Below are positions 32,794 to 40,260 of a stretch of 42,976 bases of DNA, one piece after another. The notes beneath the pieces were generated by a model. That model worked only from the letters and a program-made list of their open reading frames with translations. It searched no databases and was not told where the DNA came from. Position 1 is the stretch's first letter. Every line of letters starts with the position of its first letter. Location: NCBI GenBank assembly GCA_944376715.1, contig CALWDO010000020.1, positions 1-42,976 on the forward strand, in the 5' to 3' direction. The DNA comes from an uncultured Lachnoclostridium sp. Lineage in GTDB: Bacteria > Bacillota > Clostridia > Lachnospirales > Lachnospiraceae. Position numbers and translations under genes: made by a program.

Positions 32794-34866
32794 CTATGAC
32801 TCAGCAGCTCTTGCCGCCACTTCTTTTTCCTGTACATCCGACGGAGCCTGCTCATAGCGTGCAAACTCATAGGAATAGGTTCCGCTTCCTCCGGTCATGG
32901 AACGAAGATCCGTATTGTATCCGAAGATCTCCATCATCGGAACGTCGGCTACCACTTCCGTCTTCCCTGCTCCGGATGGATTCATACCAAGAACACGCCC
33001 TCTTCTCTTGTTCAGATCCCCCATAACATCTCCGGTATATTTATCCGGAACGACCACAGTCAGTGTCGCGATGGGCTCCAGAAGCACCGGCGACGCTTCC
33101 ATAAAACCTTTTTTGAACGCCTGGAGCGCTGCAGTCTTGAATGCCATCTCTGAGGAATCTACCGGATGATAAGAGCCGTCATACAGTACCGCTTTCACGC
33201 CGACTACCGGATATCCGGCCAGAGGCCCTTTGGTAACTCCTTCCTGGATACCTTTCTCGACTGCCGGGAAATAATTCTTCGGAACCGCTCCTCCTACTAC
33301 CGTCTGTTCAAATACATATGAACTCTCCAGATCTCCGGACGGCTCGAAGGTCATCTTTACGTGACCATACTGGCCGTGACCGCCGGACTGCTTCTTATAC
33401 TTATATTCCACGTCCGCTTTCTTGCGGATCGTCTCACGGAACGCAACCTTCGGCTTTACCAGTTCCACATCGACTTTATATTTATCTGCCAGGATGCTGA
33501 CCGCCACTGACAGGTGCTGGTCTCCCATACCATAGAGCAGCGACTGACGGTTCTCTCCGTCGTTGACTGCCTTGAGCGTCAGGTCCTCGTCCATCATCTT
33601 GGAAAGTGCCTGGGAAACTTTATCTTCATCGCCTTTGTTTTTTGCCTTATAAGCCATATAAGTATATGGTCTGGAGATCTCGGCTTTTCCATACATCACC
33701 GGAACCGCTTTGGTAGAAAGGGTATCCCCCGTATGACAGCCTGCTTTCGCGACGGCGCCGATATCTCCCGCATGAAGCTCCGGTACCTCGATCGGTTTGC
33801 TGCCTCTGAATACATAGAGTTTATTCAGCTTCTCCTCGGTCTCTGTAGAAGCATTATACAGCACATCGTCCGGCTTAAGAACGCCGGAGCAAACCTTCAG
33901 CAGAGAATATTTCCCGATAAACGGATCCGCGATCGTCTTGAATACATATGCGGACTTCGATTTTGAGAAATTATAATCCGCCTGAAAGATCTCATTGGTC
34001 TTCATATTGATACCTGCGCGCTCCATCTTATCCGGAGACGGCAGAAGTTCCACGATATCATTCAGAAGGTTGTGGATGTTTCTTAATTCCGTACTGGACC
34101 CCATGGAAACCGGAACGATGCTTCCGTCATCCACGTTCATCTTCATAGCCGCGCGAATCTCTCCTACAGAGAACTCGTCTCCCGCGAAATACCGCTCCAT
34201 GAATTCTTCACTGGTCTCCGCCACCGCATCCATCATGGCTTCACGGTAAATATCCAGATTCGGACGGCAATAGTCCGGGATCTCACATTCTTCTCTGCTG
34301 CCGATGCCTGTAAAGCGGCGTCCGGCCATCTTCATGACATTGACATACCCCACGAACTTCTCATTCTCACGGATGGGCTGATAGAACGGTGCGATCTTCT
34401 TGCCGTACAGCTCCGTCAGTTTCTCTACCACTCCGCGGAAAGAAGCATGGTCCACATCCATCTCGGAGACAAAGAACATACGCGGCAGCTTATACTTCTC
34501 GCAAAGCTCCCACGCCTTCTCCGTACCCACTTCTACGCCGGCCTTTCCGGATACTACGATGATCGCCGCGTCCGCCGCTGCCACCGCTTCTTCCACTTCC
34601 CCCACAAAGTCGAAATATCCGGGCGTATCCAATACATTGACCTTTACATCTTTCCAGATGATCGGAACCACAGATGTATTGATGGAAAACTTCCTCTTAA
34701 TCTCTTCCTTGTCATAATCACTGATGGTCGTGCCGTCCGTTACTTTCCCCATACGACTGGTAAGGCCGGATACATATGCCATAGCCTCTACCAGACTGGT
34801 CTTTCCGCTCCCGCCATGTCCTAAAAGGACTACGTTGCGGATACTGTCAGTCGTGTAAACGTTCAT
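32794..34866 (-). CDS. EF-G-like translational GTPase (EF-G-2 type paralogue)
   Basis: 690-aa protein with the full EF-G domain order I-V. G1 is GHGGSGKT (16-23), G3 DTPG (80-83). The usual His after DTPG is Tyr84, and the guanine-specifying NKxD is SEMD (134-137). The same DxPGY pattern occurs in Thermus EF-G-2, so this is a paralogue rather than the housekeeping fusA, which normally sits with rpsL/rpsG/tuf. Domain IV tip and SGGHGQYGHV are kept. Its role in translation is unclear. Start ATG 34866 with GGAGGAG six bases upstream. Single-gene unit with clear promoter and terminator. Confidence 0.88.
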   Translation of the reverse strand: MNVYTTDSIRNVVLLGHGGSGKTSLVEAMAYVSGLTSRMGKVTDGTTISDYDKEEIKRKFSINTSVVPIIWKDVKVNVLDTPGYFDFVGEVEEAVAAADAAIIVVSGKAGVEVGTEKAWELCEKYKLPRMFFVSEMDVDHASFRGVVEKLTELYGKKIAPFYQPIRENEKFVGYVNVMKMAGRRFTGIGSREECEIPDYCRPNLDIYREAMMDAVAETSEEFMERYFAGDEFSVGEIRAAMKMNVDDGSIVPVSMGSSTELRNIHNLLNDIVELLPSPDKMERAGINMKTNEIFQADYNFSKSKSAYVFKTIADPFIGKYSLLKVCSGVLKPDDVLYNASTETEEKLNKLYVFRGSKPIEVPELHAGDIGAVAKAGCHTGDTLSTKAVPVMYGKAEISRPYTYMAYKAKNKGDEDKVSQALSKMMDEDLTLKAVNDGENRQSLLYGMGDQHLSVAVSILADKYKVDVELVKPKVAFRETIRKKADVEYKYKKQSGGHGQYGHVKMTFEPSGDLESSYVFEQTVVGGAVPKNYFPAVEKGIQEGVTKGPLAGYPVVGVKAVLYDGSYHPVDSSEMAFKTAALQAFKKGFMEASPVLLEPIATLTVVVPDKYTGDVMGDLNKRRGRVLGMNPSGAGKTEVVADVPMMEIFGYNTDLRSMTGGSGTYSYEFARYEQAPSDVQEKEVAARAAES

Positions 34867-34900
34867 AGAAATCTCCTCCAATACATTTAGTCATGTAAGA

Positions 34901-34929
34901 ATTATACTAAACACCGAAGGAAATAGCAA
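34901..34929 (-). promoter_or_regulatory. Sigma-A promoter of the EF-G-like gene
   Basis: Minus strand: TTGCTA (34924-34929), 17-base spacer, perfect TATAAT (34901-34906). Confidence 0.75.
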
Positions 34930-34946
34930 GGTTTTTTGATGAATAG

Positions 34947-35372
34947 TTACAATTTCCGTGAAATATTGCTCACCGATACAAACCCTTTGGACTGCATACA
35001 GTTTTCCACCTCATAAATGTCCTCCGCATAGATCACCATGATCGGAGTCCCCGTCTCCCGGTTGAAGGAAAGGTAGCTGTAATCTACATTGATATTGCTG
35101 TCGGACAGAGCCAGCAGCACCTTGTGCAGGCTTCCCACTTCATCATCCATCTCGATACCCAGGACGTCGGTCAGGCAGCACAGATATCCTGCTTCCTTCA
35201 CGGCTTTCTCTGCTTTCTCCGGATCAGACACTACCATACGGATAATGCCGAACTCAATCCCGTCATTAGTCATGGATCCTAAAATATTGATCTCATTTTC
35301 CACAAGCAGCCCGGTAATATGCTGCATACGGCCTTGTTTATTCTCCACATAAATGGAAAGCTGTTTTAACAT
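34947..35372 (-). CDS. Tandem ACT-domain protein
   Basis: Protein of 141 aa made of two ACT domains (about 1-65 and 70-141): LKQLSIYVENKQGRMQHITGLL and VGSLHKVLLALSDSNINVDYSYL. ACT domains bind amino acids or similar small ligands; stand-alone tandem ACT proteins of this type have no defined partner. No enzyme domain or signal peptide. The start at 35372 has GGAGGAG six bases upstream, and the promoter is near-perfect. Divergent from the UvrA-like gene. Confidence 0.85.
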   Translation of the reverse strand: MLKQLSIYVENKQGRMQHITGLLVENEINILGSMTNDGIEFGIIRMVVSDPEKAEKAVKEAGYLCCLTDVLGIEMDDEVGSLHKVLLALSDSNINVDYSYLSFNRETGTPIMVIYAEDIYEVENCMQSKGFVSVSNISRKL

Positions 35373-35440
35373 CTCTTACTCCTCCATACAACAGGCCGCC
35401 GTACCGCTCCCGGTCCGGACAAGCCCAAATCTTCGTTAGA

Positions 35441-35469
35441 AGTATAGAAGAATCTGCGTTTTTTGTCAA
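35441..35469 (-). promoter_or_regulatory. Sigma-A promoter of the tandem-ACT gene
   Basis: Minus strand: perfect TTGACA (35464-35469), 17-base spacer, TATACT (35441-35446). Confidence 0.8.
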
Positions 35470-35526
35470 TGTCGGCTGCTGACATAGATCTTTTCACCTG
35501 TCACCGTATTTTTATTTCTGGAACGA

Positions 35527-35555
35527 TTGAACAGACGCCCTGTCTCTGGTACAAT
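35527..35555 (+). promoter_or_regulatory. Sigma-A promoter of the UvrA-like gene
   Basis: Plus strand: TTGAAC (35527-35532), 17-base spacer, TACAAT (35550-35555), 18 bases before the start codon, giving a very short leader. Confidence 0.65.
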
Positions 35556-35573
35556 CGGTAGAAAGGAGAGATA

Positions 35574-38084
35574 ATGAACATGCATGATAAAATATTGATC
35601 CGGGGCGCCCAGGTGCACAATCTGAAAAATATCGATGTAGACGTGCCGCTGAACAAAATCGTAGGCATCGCCGGCGTATCCGGCTCCGGCAAATCGTCCC
35701 TGGCGCTGGGCGTTCTGTACGCGGAAGGCTCACGCAGATATCTGGACGCGCTTTCTACTTATACCAGAAGACGCATGACACAGGCTGCCAAAGCGCAGGT
35801 AGATGAGATCCTGTACGTGCCCGCGGCTCTGGCTCTTCATCAGCGTCCCGGCGTCCCCGGTATCCGGAGTACCTTCGGTACGGGCACGGAACTTCTGAAC
35901 AGTCTGCGCCTGATGTATTCCCGGCTGGCAGAGCACCGCTGTCCAAACGGGCACTATCTGACTCCCACACTGGCGGTCGCCGCCGGTCAGGAACTGATCT
36001 GTCCGGAATGCGGCGCGCATTTCTATGCGCCATCGGCGGAAGAGCTGGCATTCAACAGCCAGGGGGCCTGCCGTACCTGCGGCGGCACAGGCATGGTACA
36101 AACTGTAGACCGCTCCACACTGGTGCCGGACGAATCGCTCACTATTGATGAAGGCGCCGTAGCTCCCTGGAATTCCCTGATGTGGTCGTTGATGACCGAC
36201 GTCTGCCGGGCCATGGGAGTGCGCACGGACGTGCCGTTCCGGGATCTGACAGAAGAAGAGAAAGATATCGTCTATAACGGACCTGCGGAAAAGAAGCATA
36301 TATTCTATAAACCCAAAAATTCCAATCAGGCAGGCGAACTGGATTTCACTTATTTCAACGCAGTATATACAGTGGAAAATGCTCTGGCGAAAGTTAAAGA
36401 CGAAAAGGGCATGAAACGTGTTGAAAAATTTCTGCGCCAGGACACCTGTCCGGACTGCGGCGGCACACGTTTGTCTAACGCTGCAAGAGCTCCAAGACTG
36501 CGGGGCATCTCTCTGGACGAAGCCTGCCGGATGTCCCTGTCCGACCTGGCTGTGTGGGTGGACGGCGTACCGGGTTCTCTTCCGGAAGAGATGCGTCCCA
36601 TGGCGGCCAGTATCTGTGAATCTTTTCAGACGTCAGCCAGAAGACTTCTGGATCTGGGACTGGGCTATCTGGCACTGGACCGCGCTTCTTCCACGCTTTC
36701 CACCGGAGAACGCCAGAGAATGCAGCTCGCCCGCGCCGTCCGCAACCGCACCACCGGCGTATTATATGTACTGGATGAACCGTCCATCGGGCTTCACCCA
36801 TCCAATATCGTCGGTCTTACCGGCGTCATGCACGACCTGATTGACGACGGCAACTCTATCATCCTGGTGGATCATGATACCCAGGTTCTGGCTGAAGCTG
36901 ACTGGATCATCGAGATGGGACCGGGCGCAGGCGCGGAAGGCGGGCAGGTGATCGCGGAAGGTACCGTCTCCGATCTCGCCGGAAATACAGATTCCCGGAT
37001 CGGGCCCTTTCTGTCCGCATGGTCTGTCGGGCAGACCGCAAAGCACACCGGCACAGGAAACGATTCAAAAGAAGAAGCCGAAAAAGAACTGTACCGTGAA
37101 GGAATTATCCGACTCTCCACCGGCCCTATTCACACAGTAAAGCCATTGGAAGTCCGGATTCCCAAAGGAAAACTGACCGTAGTAACCGGAGTGTCCGGTT
37201 CCGGCAAGACAACTTTGATTCTGGAAAGTCTGGTACCCGGTCTGGACGCGCAGATTCAGGGGAAAAAACTTCCGGAGCATGTACTCTTTGTTCAGGCGGA
37301 CGGCATCGAACATGTCAAGCTGATCGACGCCACACCCATCGGCATCAACGTCCGCTCCACGGTGGCCACCTACGCCAATGTACATGACGAACTGCGGAAA
37401 CAATTTGCCCGGACTCCCGACGCAAAAAATACCGGCCTGAAAGCAGGCGATTTCTCCTACAATACCGGGAAACTGCGCTGTCCGGTCTGCGACGGAACCG
37501 GCGTTATCAGTCTCGACGTACAGTTTCTGCCCGACGTGGATATCCCCTGCCCGGAATGCCGGGGATCCCGCTACGCGAAGACAGCAGAATCGATCAAATA
37601 TAAAAACAAAGAGGGAAATATCTATTCCCTGCCGGAGCTGATGTCCATGGACGTACACACGGCTCTGGAAGCCTGCAAAGATCTGAAAACCGTCCGGCAG
37701 AGACTCCAGATACTGGAAGATCTGGGATTAGGATATCTGACTCTGGGCGAAGAAACGCCCGGTCTGTCCGGCGGGGAAGCACAGAGGCTGAAGCTGGCCA
37801 GCGAGATGGGCAGGATACAGTCAGATTCTGTATTCGTCTTCGACGAACCCACCATCGGGCTGCATCCTCTTGATGTAAAGACGCTGCTGGGCGTATTTCG
37901 CACACTGATCAGTCAGGGAGCAACCGTAATCGTCATTGAACATGATCTGGACGTGATCCGCAGCGCGGACTATATCATCGATATGGGACCGGGCGGCGGC
38001 GAAGCAGGGGGCCGTATCGTCGCCGCCGGCACGCCGGATGAGATCAGACATACGCCGGAAAGCGTCACCGGCCGTTATCTGTGA
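35574..38084 (+). CDS. UvrA-like ABC ATPase (UvrA2/class II type)
   Basis: Protein of 836 aa with two ABC ATPase modules and zinc-binding Cys clusters. Walker A GVSGSGKSS near residue 35 and GVSGSGKTT near residue 540; signatures LSTGERQR and LSGGEAQR; Walker B VLYVLDEPSIGLHP and VFVFDEPTIGLHP. Cys pairs include CPNGH-CPECG, CRTCGG, CPDCGG, CPVCDG and CPECRG. It is about 100 residues shorter than housekeeping UvrA, mainly in the region that carries the UvrB-binding domain, as in UvrA2 and drug-resistance homologues such as DrrC. A repair or DNA-drug tolerance role is likely. AGGAGA precedes the ATG. It overlaps rrf2 tail to tail by 20 bases. Confidence 0.88.
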   Translation: MNMHDKILIRGAQVHNLKNIDVDVPLNKIVGIAGVSGSGKSSLALGVLYAEGSRRYLDALSTYTRRRMTQAAKAQVDEILYVPAALALHQRPGVPGIRSTFGTGTELLNSLRLMYSRLAEHRCPNGHYLTPTLAVAAGQELICPECGAHFYAPSAEELAFNSQGACRTCGGTGMVQTVDRSTLVPDESLTIDEGAVAPWNSLMWSLMTDVCRAMGVRTDVPFRDLTEEEKDIVYNGPAEKKHIFYKPKNSNQAGELDFTYFNAVYTVENALAKVKDEKGMKRVEKFLRQDTCPDCGGTRLSNAARAPRLRGISLDEACRMSLSDLAVWVDGVPGSLPEEMRPMAASICESFQTSARRLLDLGLGYLALDRASSTLSTGERQRMQLARAVRNRTTGVLYVLDEPSIGLHPSNIVGLTGVMHDLIDDGNSIILVDHDTQVLAEADWIIEMGPGAGAEGGQVIAEGTVSDLAGNTDSRIGPFLSAWSVGQTAKHTGTGNDSKEEAEKELYREGIIRLSTGPIHTVKPLEVRIPKGKLTVVTGVSGSGKTTLILESLVPGLDAQIQGKKLPEHVLFVQADGIEHVKLIDATPIGINVRSTVATYANVHDELRKQFARTPDAKNTGLKAGDFSYNTGKLRCPVCDGTGVISLDVQFLPDVDIPCPECRGSRYAKTAESIKYKNKEGNIYSLPELMSMDVHTALEACKDLKTVRQRLQILEDLGLGYLTLGEETPGLSGGEAQRLKLASEMGRIQSDSVFVFDEPTIGLHPLDVKTLLGVFRTLISQGATVIVIEHDLDVIRSADYIIDMGPGGGEAGGRIVAAGTPDEIRHTPESVTGRYL

Positions 38085-38505
38085 CAGTTTTCAAATCATC
38101 CATCACTTCTTCCAATGTGATTGCCTTCAGTTCCCGTTCCATGGCTTCCTGTACCCGGACCAGCTTATCATCCAGAATGTTGTGGATATTCTTTCCCACT
38201 GGACAATCCATATTGGGATTTTCATGAAAATGAAACAGAGTGTTGTTCTCGATACACTCCACCGCCCGGTACACGTCCAGAAAGGTGATCTCTTTCAGCG
38301 GTTTTGCCGCCGCCGCGCCGCCGGTGCCTCTTTTCACCTGAACCAGCCCGGCGTCCCGCAGCTGGGACAGAATTCTTCGGATCACTACCGGATTTACATT
38401 AATGCTGTCCGCCAGAAAATCGCTGGTAACTTTATATTCGTCTTTAAATGTCTCCATACAAGCGAGCATATGTATGGCTATGGTAAATCTGCTTGATATC
38501 TGCAT
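38065..38505 (-). CDS. Rrf2-family transcriptional regulator
   Basis: Regulator of 146 aa with the Rrf2 winged helix: MQISSRFTIAIHML at the N-terminus and VNPVVIRRILSQLRDAGLVQVKRGTGG near residue 36, the wing. The three-Cys Fe-S cluster of IscR/NsrR is missing (only scattered Cys, such as MDCPVG), so it belongs with the YwnA-type members and senses by another means. The start at 38505 has AAGGAG ten bases upstream. It is second in an operon with a macrodomain hydrolase and is the natural candidate to bind the two 19-base operators before that operon. Confidence 0.9.
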   Translation of the reverse strand: MQISSRFTIAIHMLACMETFKDEYKVTSDFLADSINVNPVVIRRILSQLRDAGLVQVKRGTGGAAAAKPLKEITFLDVYRAVECIENNTLFHFHENPNMDCPVGKNIHNILDDKLVRVQEAMERELKAITLEEVMDDLKTVTDNGR

Positions 38506-38520
38506 TTTAAGGCTTCTCCT

Positions 38521-39312
38521 TTATTCTCCGAGCAGTTTCTGATAAATCGCCAGATCCCGGTCCGTAAAGACATTAAATATCACCCGGTCAATGGAACTGT
38601 CCGTTTCAAGAAAGCGTCTTACTGTCTCTACCGCGATCTCAGCCGCCCGCTGCTGCGGAAAATGGAATACCCCGGTTGAAATACAGCAAAACGCCACGGA
38701 TCGGATACTATTCTCCGCGGCAAGCTCCAGGCAGGATCGATAGCAGCCAGCCAGCAGATCACAGTCTTCTTCGTGAAGCGGTCCTGAGATAATCGGTCCC
38801 ACTGTATGGAGCACATATTTACATGGGAGGTTATAAGCAGGCGTGATTTTGGCGGTACCGGTCTCTTCTTCGTGACCCTGCGCCTGCATAATCTCATTGC
38901 ATTTGATCCTGAGCTGGACTCCGGAAAGTGTATGAACAATGTTGTCTATACAGGAATGGCAGGGCTGCCAGCATCCCAGGAGCGCACTGTTGGCGGCATT
39001 GACGATGGCATCGCAGCGCAGTGTCGTAATATCCCCCTGCCAGAGCGTGATCCTGGGATCAAGTTTTGATACTGGAAGGCTTTCCGCATCCACGATCCCT
39101 CTGCCGCGGATCAGCTCTGACAGATACTCATCCTGCACCTTCAAAAATTCCTGTGAGGCCGGATACGGAGGACGTACATTGAACAGGGAGCGCAGTAGAT
39201 TCCACTGCTCCTCCTCCGTGACCGGAATCCTGATATCCTGATATTGAGGCATTTCCCTCTGTAATTCCCGGATCAGCCAGATTCTCCGTTCTTCCTGTTT
39301 TTTGTCGCTCAT
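38521..39312 (-). CDS. Zinc-containing macrodomain, protein-ADP-ribose hydrolase type
   Basis: Protein of 263 aa; a helical N-terminus (1-75) precedes a macrodomain that binds ADP-ribose: LWQGDITTLRCDAIVNAANSALLG (from residue 90), ISTGVFHFPQ near residue 215. The motif GCWQPCHSCIDNIVH gives Cys114, His119 and Cys121, the zinc site of the Zn-macrodomains of Staphylococcus and Streptococcus. Those usually sit with SirTM and GcvH-L, and remove ADP-ribose from modified proteins. Neither partner is here. ATG at 39312 is chosen for GGAGGAG seven bases upstream; two earlier ATGs lack a site. Operon with rrf2, 15 bases downstream. Confidence 0.88.
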   Translation of the reverse strand: MSDKKQEERRIWLIRELQREMPQYQDIRIPVTEEEQWNLLRSLFNVRPPYPASQEFLKVQDEYLSELIRGRGIVDAESLPVSKLDPRITLWQGDITTLRCDAIVNAANSALLGCWQPCHSCIDNIVHTLSGVQLRIKCNEIMQAQGHEEETGTAKITPAYNLPCKYVLHTVGPIISGPLHEEDCDLLAGCYRSCLELAAENSIRSVAFCCISTGVFHFPQQRAAEIAVETVRRFLETDSSIDRVIFNVFTDRDLAIYQKLLGE

Positions 39313-39339
39313 GGACTTTCTCCTCCATTTATTCATTTT

Positions 39340-39358
39340 TGTAACAATTACTATTACA
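39340..39358. promoter_or_regulatory. Operator 1: TGTAA-N9-TTACA
   Basis: 19-base inverted repeat covering the -10 box of the macrodomain-rrf2 promoter. Same arms and spacing as operator 2; centres are 28 bases apart. Confidence 0.65.
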
Positions 39359-39378
39359 TCTTTTTGTTGTAATGTCAA
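39351..39378 (-). promoter_or_regulatory. Sigma-A promoter of the macrodomain-rrf2 operon
   Basis: Minus strand: perfect TTGACA (39373-39378), 16-base spacer, TAATAG (39351-39356). Each hexamer lies inside or against one of the two operators. Confidence 0.6.
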
Positions 39379-39386
39379 TGGTTACA
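39368..39386. promoter_or_regulatory. Operator 2: TGTAA-N9-TTACA
   Basis: Second 19-base inverted repeat; its spacer contains the TTGACA box, so binding would block RNA polymerase. Confidence 0.65.
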
Positions 39387-39400
39387 TTTTGAATCCACAT

Positions 39401-39432
39401 AAAAAATGAACGCCGGATTGTTCCAGCGTTCA
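39401..39432 (-). terminator. Intrinsic terminator of the repeat-protein/membrane-protein pair
   Basis: Minus strand: TGAACGCTGG pairs with CCGGCGTTCA (one T-G) around AACAAT, then six T (39401-39406). It lies 28 bases after the membrane-protein stop. Confidence 0.85.
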
Positions 39433-39459
39433 GACAGAAAACAGATATGAGATACGTTT

Positions 39460-39828
39460 TTATTTCAATCCTTTCGTCAAAGGGATCAAACACAGCAAAA
39501 GCACGATGCCGATCAGCCCGATCACGATACCTGCGACCATATTGCTCCACACCATGGTCAGACACATACCCACTCCTAAAAGCAGCGCGCCGACAATCCC
39601 CAGAAGCATGGTACCTATCATCTTTCCGGATACGTGAATCGGGTCTTTATGTTCCATCTTTCTCCATACCAGAACCATAATCAGAAATACGATCAGACCA
39701 ATTACACCCATCACGATTCCCGGGCGGAACGCATTCCACTCCGGAATCATTGCCATACACATACCAAGGGCAAAAAGGATACCCCCGATAATTCCCAGAA
39801 TCATTGCAACAAAATTACTCTTTTTCAT
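39460..39828 (-). CDS. Small four-helix membrane protein with internal duplication
   Basis: 122 aa, four predicted membrane helices, no family recognised. It is a tandem duplication: residues 9-51 and 74-116 align, with GMCMAMI matching GMCLTMV and GIVMGVIGLIVFL matching GIVIGLIGIVLLL, joined by a charged loop (RKMEHKDPIHVSGK). The start ATG shares its A with the stop of the upstream gene (TAATG), so the two are coupled. Function unknown; the pairing with a cytoplasmic 11-residue-repeat protein suggests a membrane-associated complex (inference). Confidence 0.78.
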   Translation of the reverse strand: MKKSNFVAMILGIIGGILFALGMCMAMIPEWNAFRPGIVMGVIGLIVFLIMVLVWRKMEHKDPIHVSGKMIGTMLLGIVGALLLGVGMCLTMVWSNMVAGIVIGLIGIVLLLCLIPLTKGLK

Positions 39829-40064
39829 TATTCCACATCTCCCTTTTTCTCTCTTGTCAGTCTTTCTTTGGCTTCTTCTACGGTTTCTCCGTCCTTTGTG
39901 AGGAACCGGTCTACAAAACCATCCGATATTCTGGTAAATCCGTCAACCGCTCCCTGCTCAATCTTCTTATAGCCTCCAACGACGCCATCTTCGATCTTTT
40001 TGTAGCCGCCGACAACTTTTTCCGCTATCTTTTCATTGGCTTCTACCAGTTTAGACTTTGCCAT
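39828..40064 (-). CDS. Small protein with 11-residue repeats (78 aa)
   Basis: 78 aa, no function known. Residues 16-26, 27-37 and 38-48 repeat with an 11-residue period (KVVGGYKKIED, GVVGGYKKIEQ, GAVDGFTRISD), followed by GFVDRF and an acidic/basic tail ending TVEEAKERLTREKK. An 11-residue period favours an amphipathic helix lying along a membrane or a coiled surface. Similar short proteins are common in Firmicutes as hypotheticals. ATG at 40064 has AAGGAGG nine bases upstream; 16 earlier codons lack a site. Coupled to the downstream membrane protein. Confidence 0.8.
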   Translation of the reverse strand: MAKSKLVEANEKIAEKVVGGYKKIEDGVVGGYKKIEQGAVDGFTRISDGFVDRFLTKDGETVEEAKERLTREKKGDVE

Positions 40065-40094
40065 ATCATCTAACCTCCTTGTTTTCCTTTGATG

Positions 40095-40123
40095 ATATAA
40101 GAATAAGCCCATGTTGTTGGCAA
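40095..40123 (-). promoter_or_regulatory. Candidate sigma-A promoter of the small gene pair
   Basis: Minus strand: TTGCCA (40118-40123), 17-base spacer, TTATAT (40095-40100). Confidence 0.55.
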
Positions 40124-40195
40124 AGCGTTTCTGTTTTGTTTACGAAATGTTAAAATATCCGGCCGGGTCAGCAGTCCGTCCCGACATTTCCCAAC

Positions 40196-40218
40196 CCACA
40201 GCCAAAGAATGGCTGCGG
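40196..40218 (-). terminator. Hairpin after the LysR gene
   Basis: Nine-base stem (40196-40204 with 40210-40218, one wobble) and a five-base loop, 43 bases past the LysR stop. No T-run, so a doubtful terminator. Nothing else was seen in 40141-40260. Confidence 0.3.
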
Positions 40219-40260
40219 ATCTTGCAGGGATCAGGCATTAGCACTCTCGAAATGATATTT

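Noticed and set aside
31487-32857. Long plus-strand frame opposite the ClC gene (456 codons)
   Set aside because: Crosses the ClC gene and the terminator; composition unlike a real protein.
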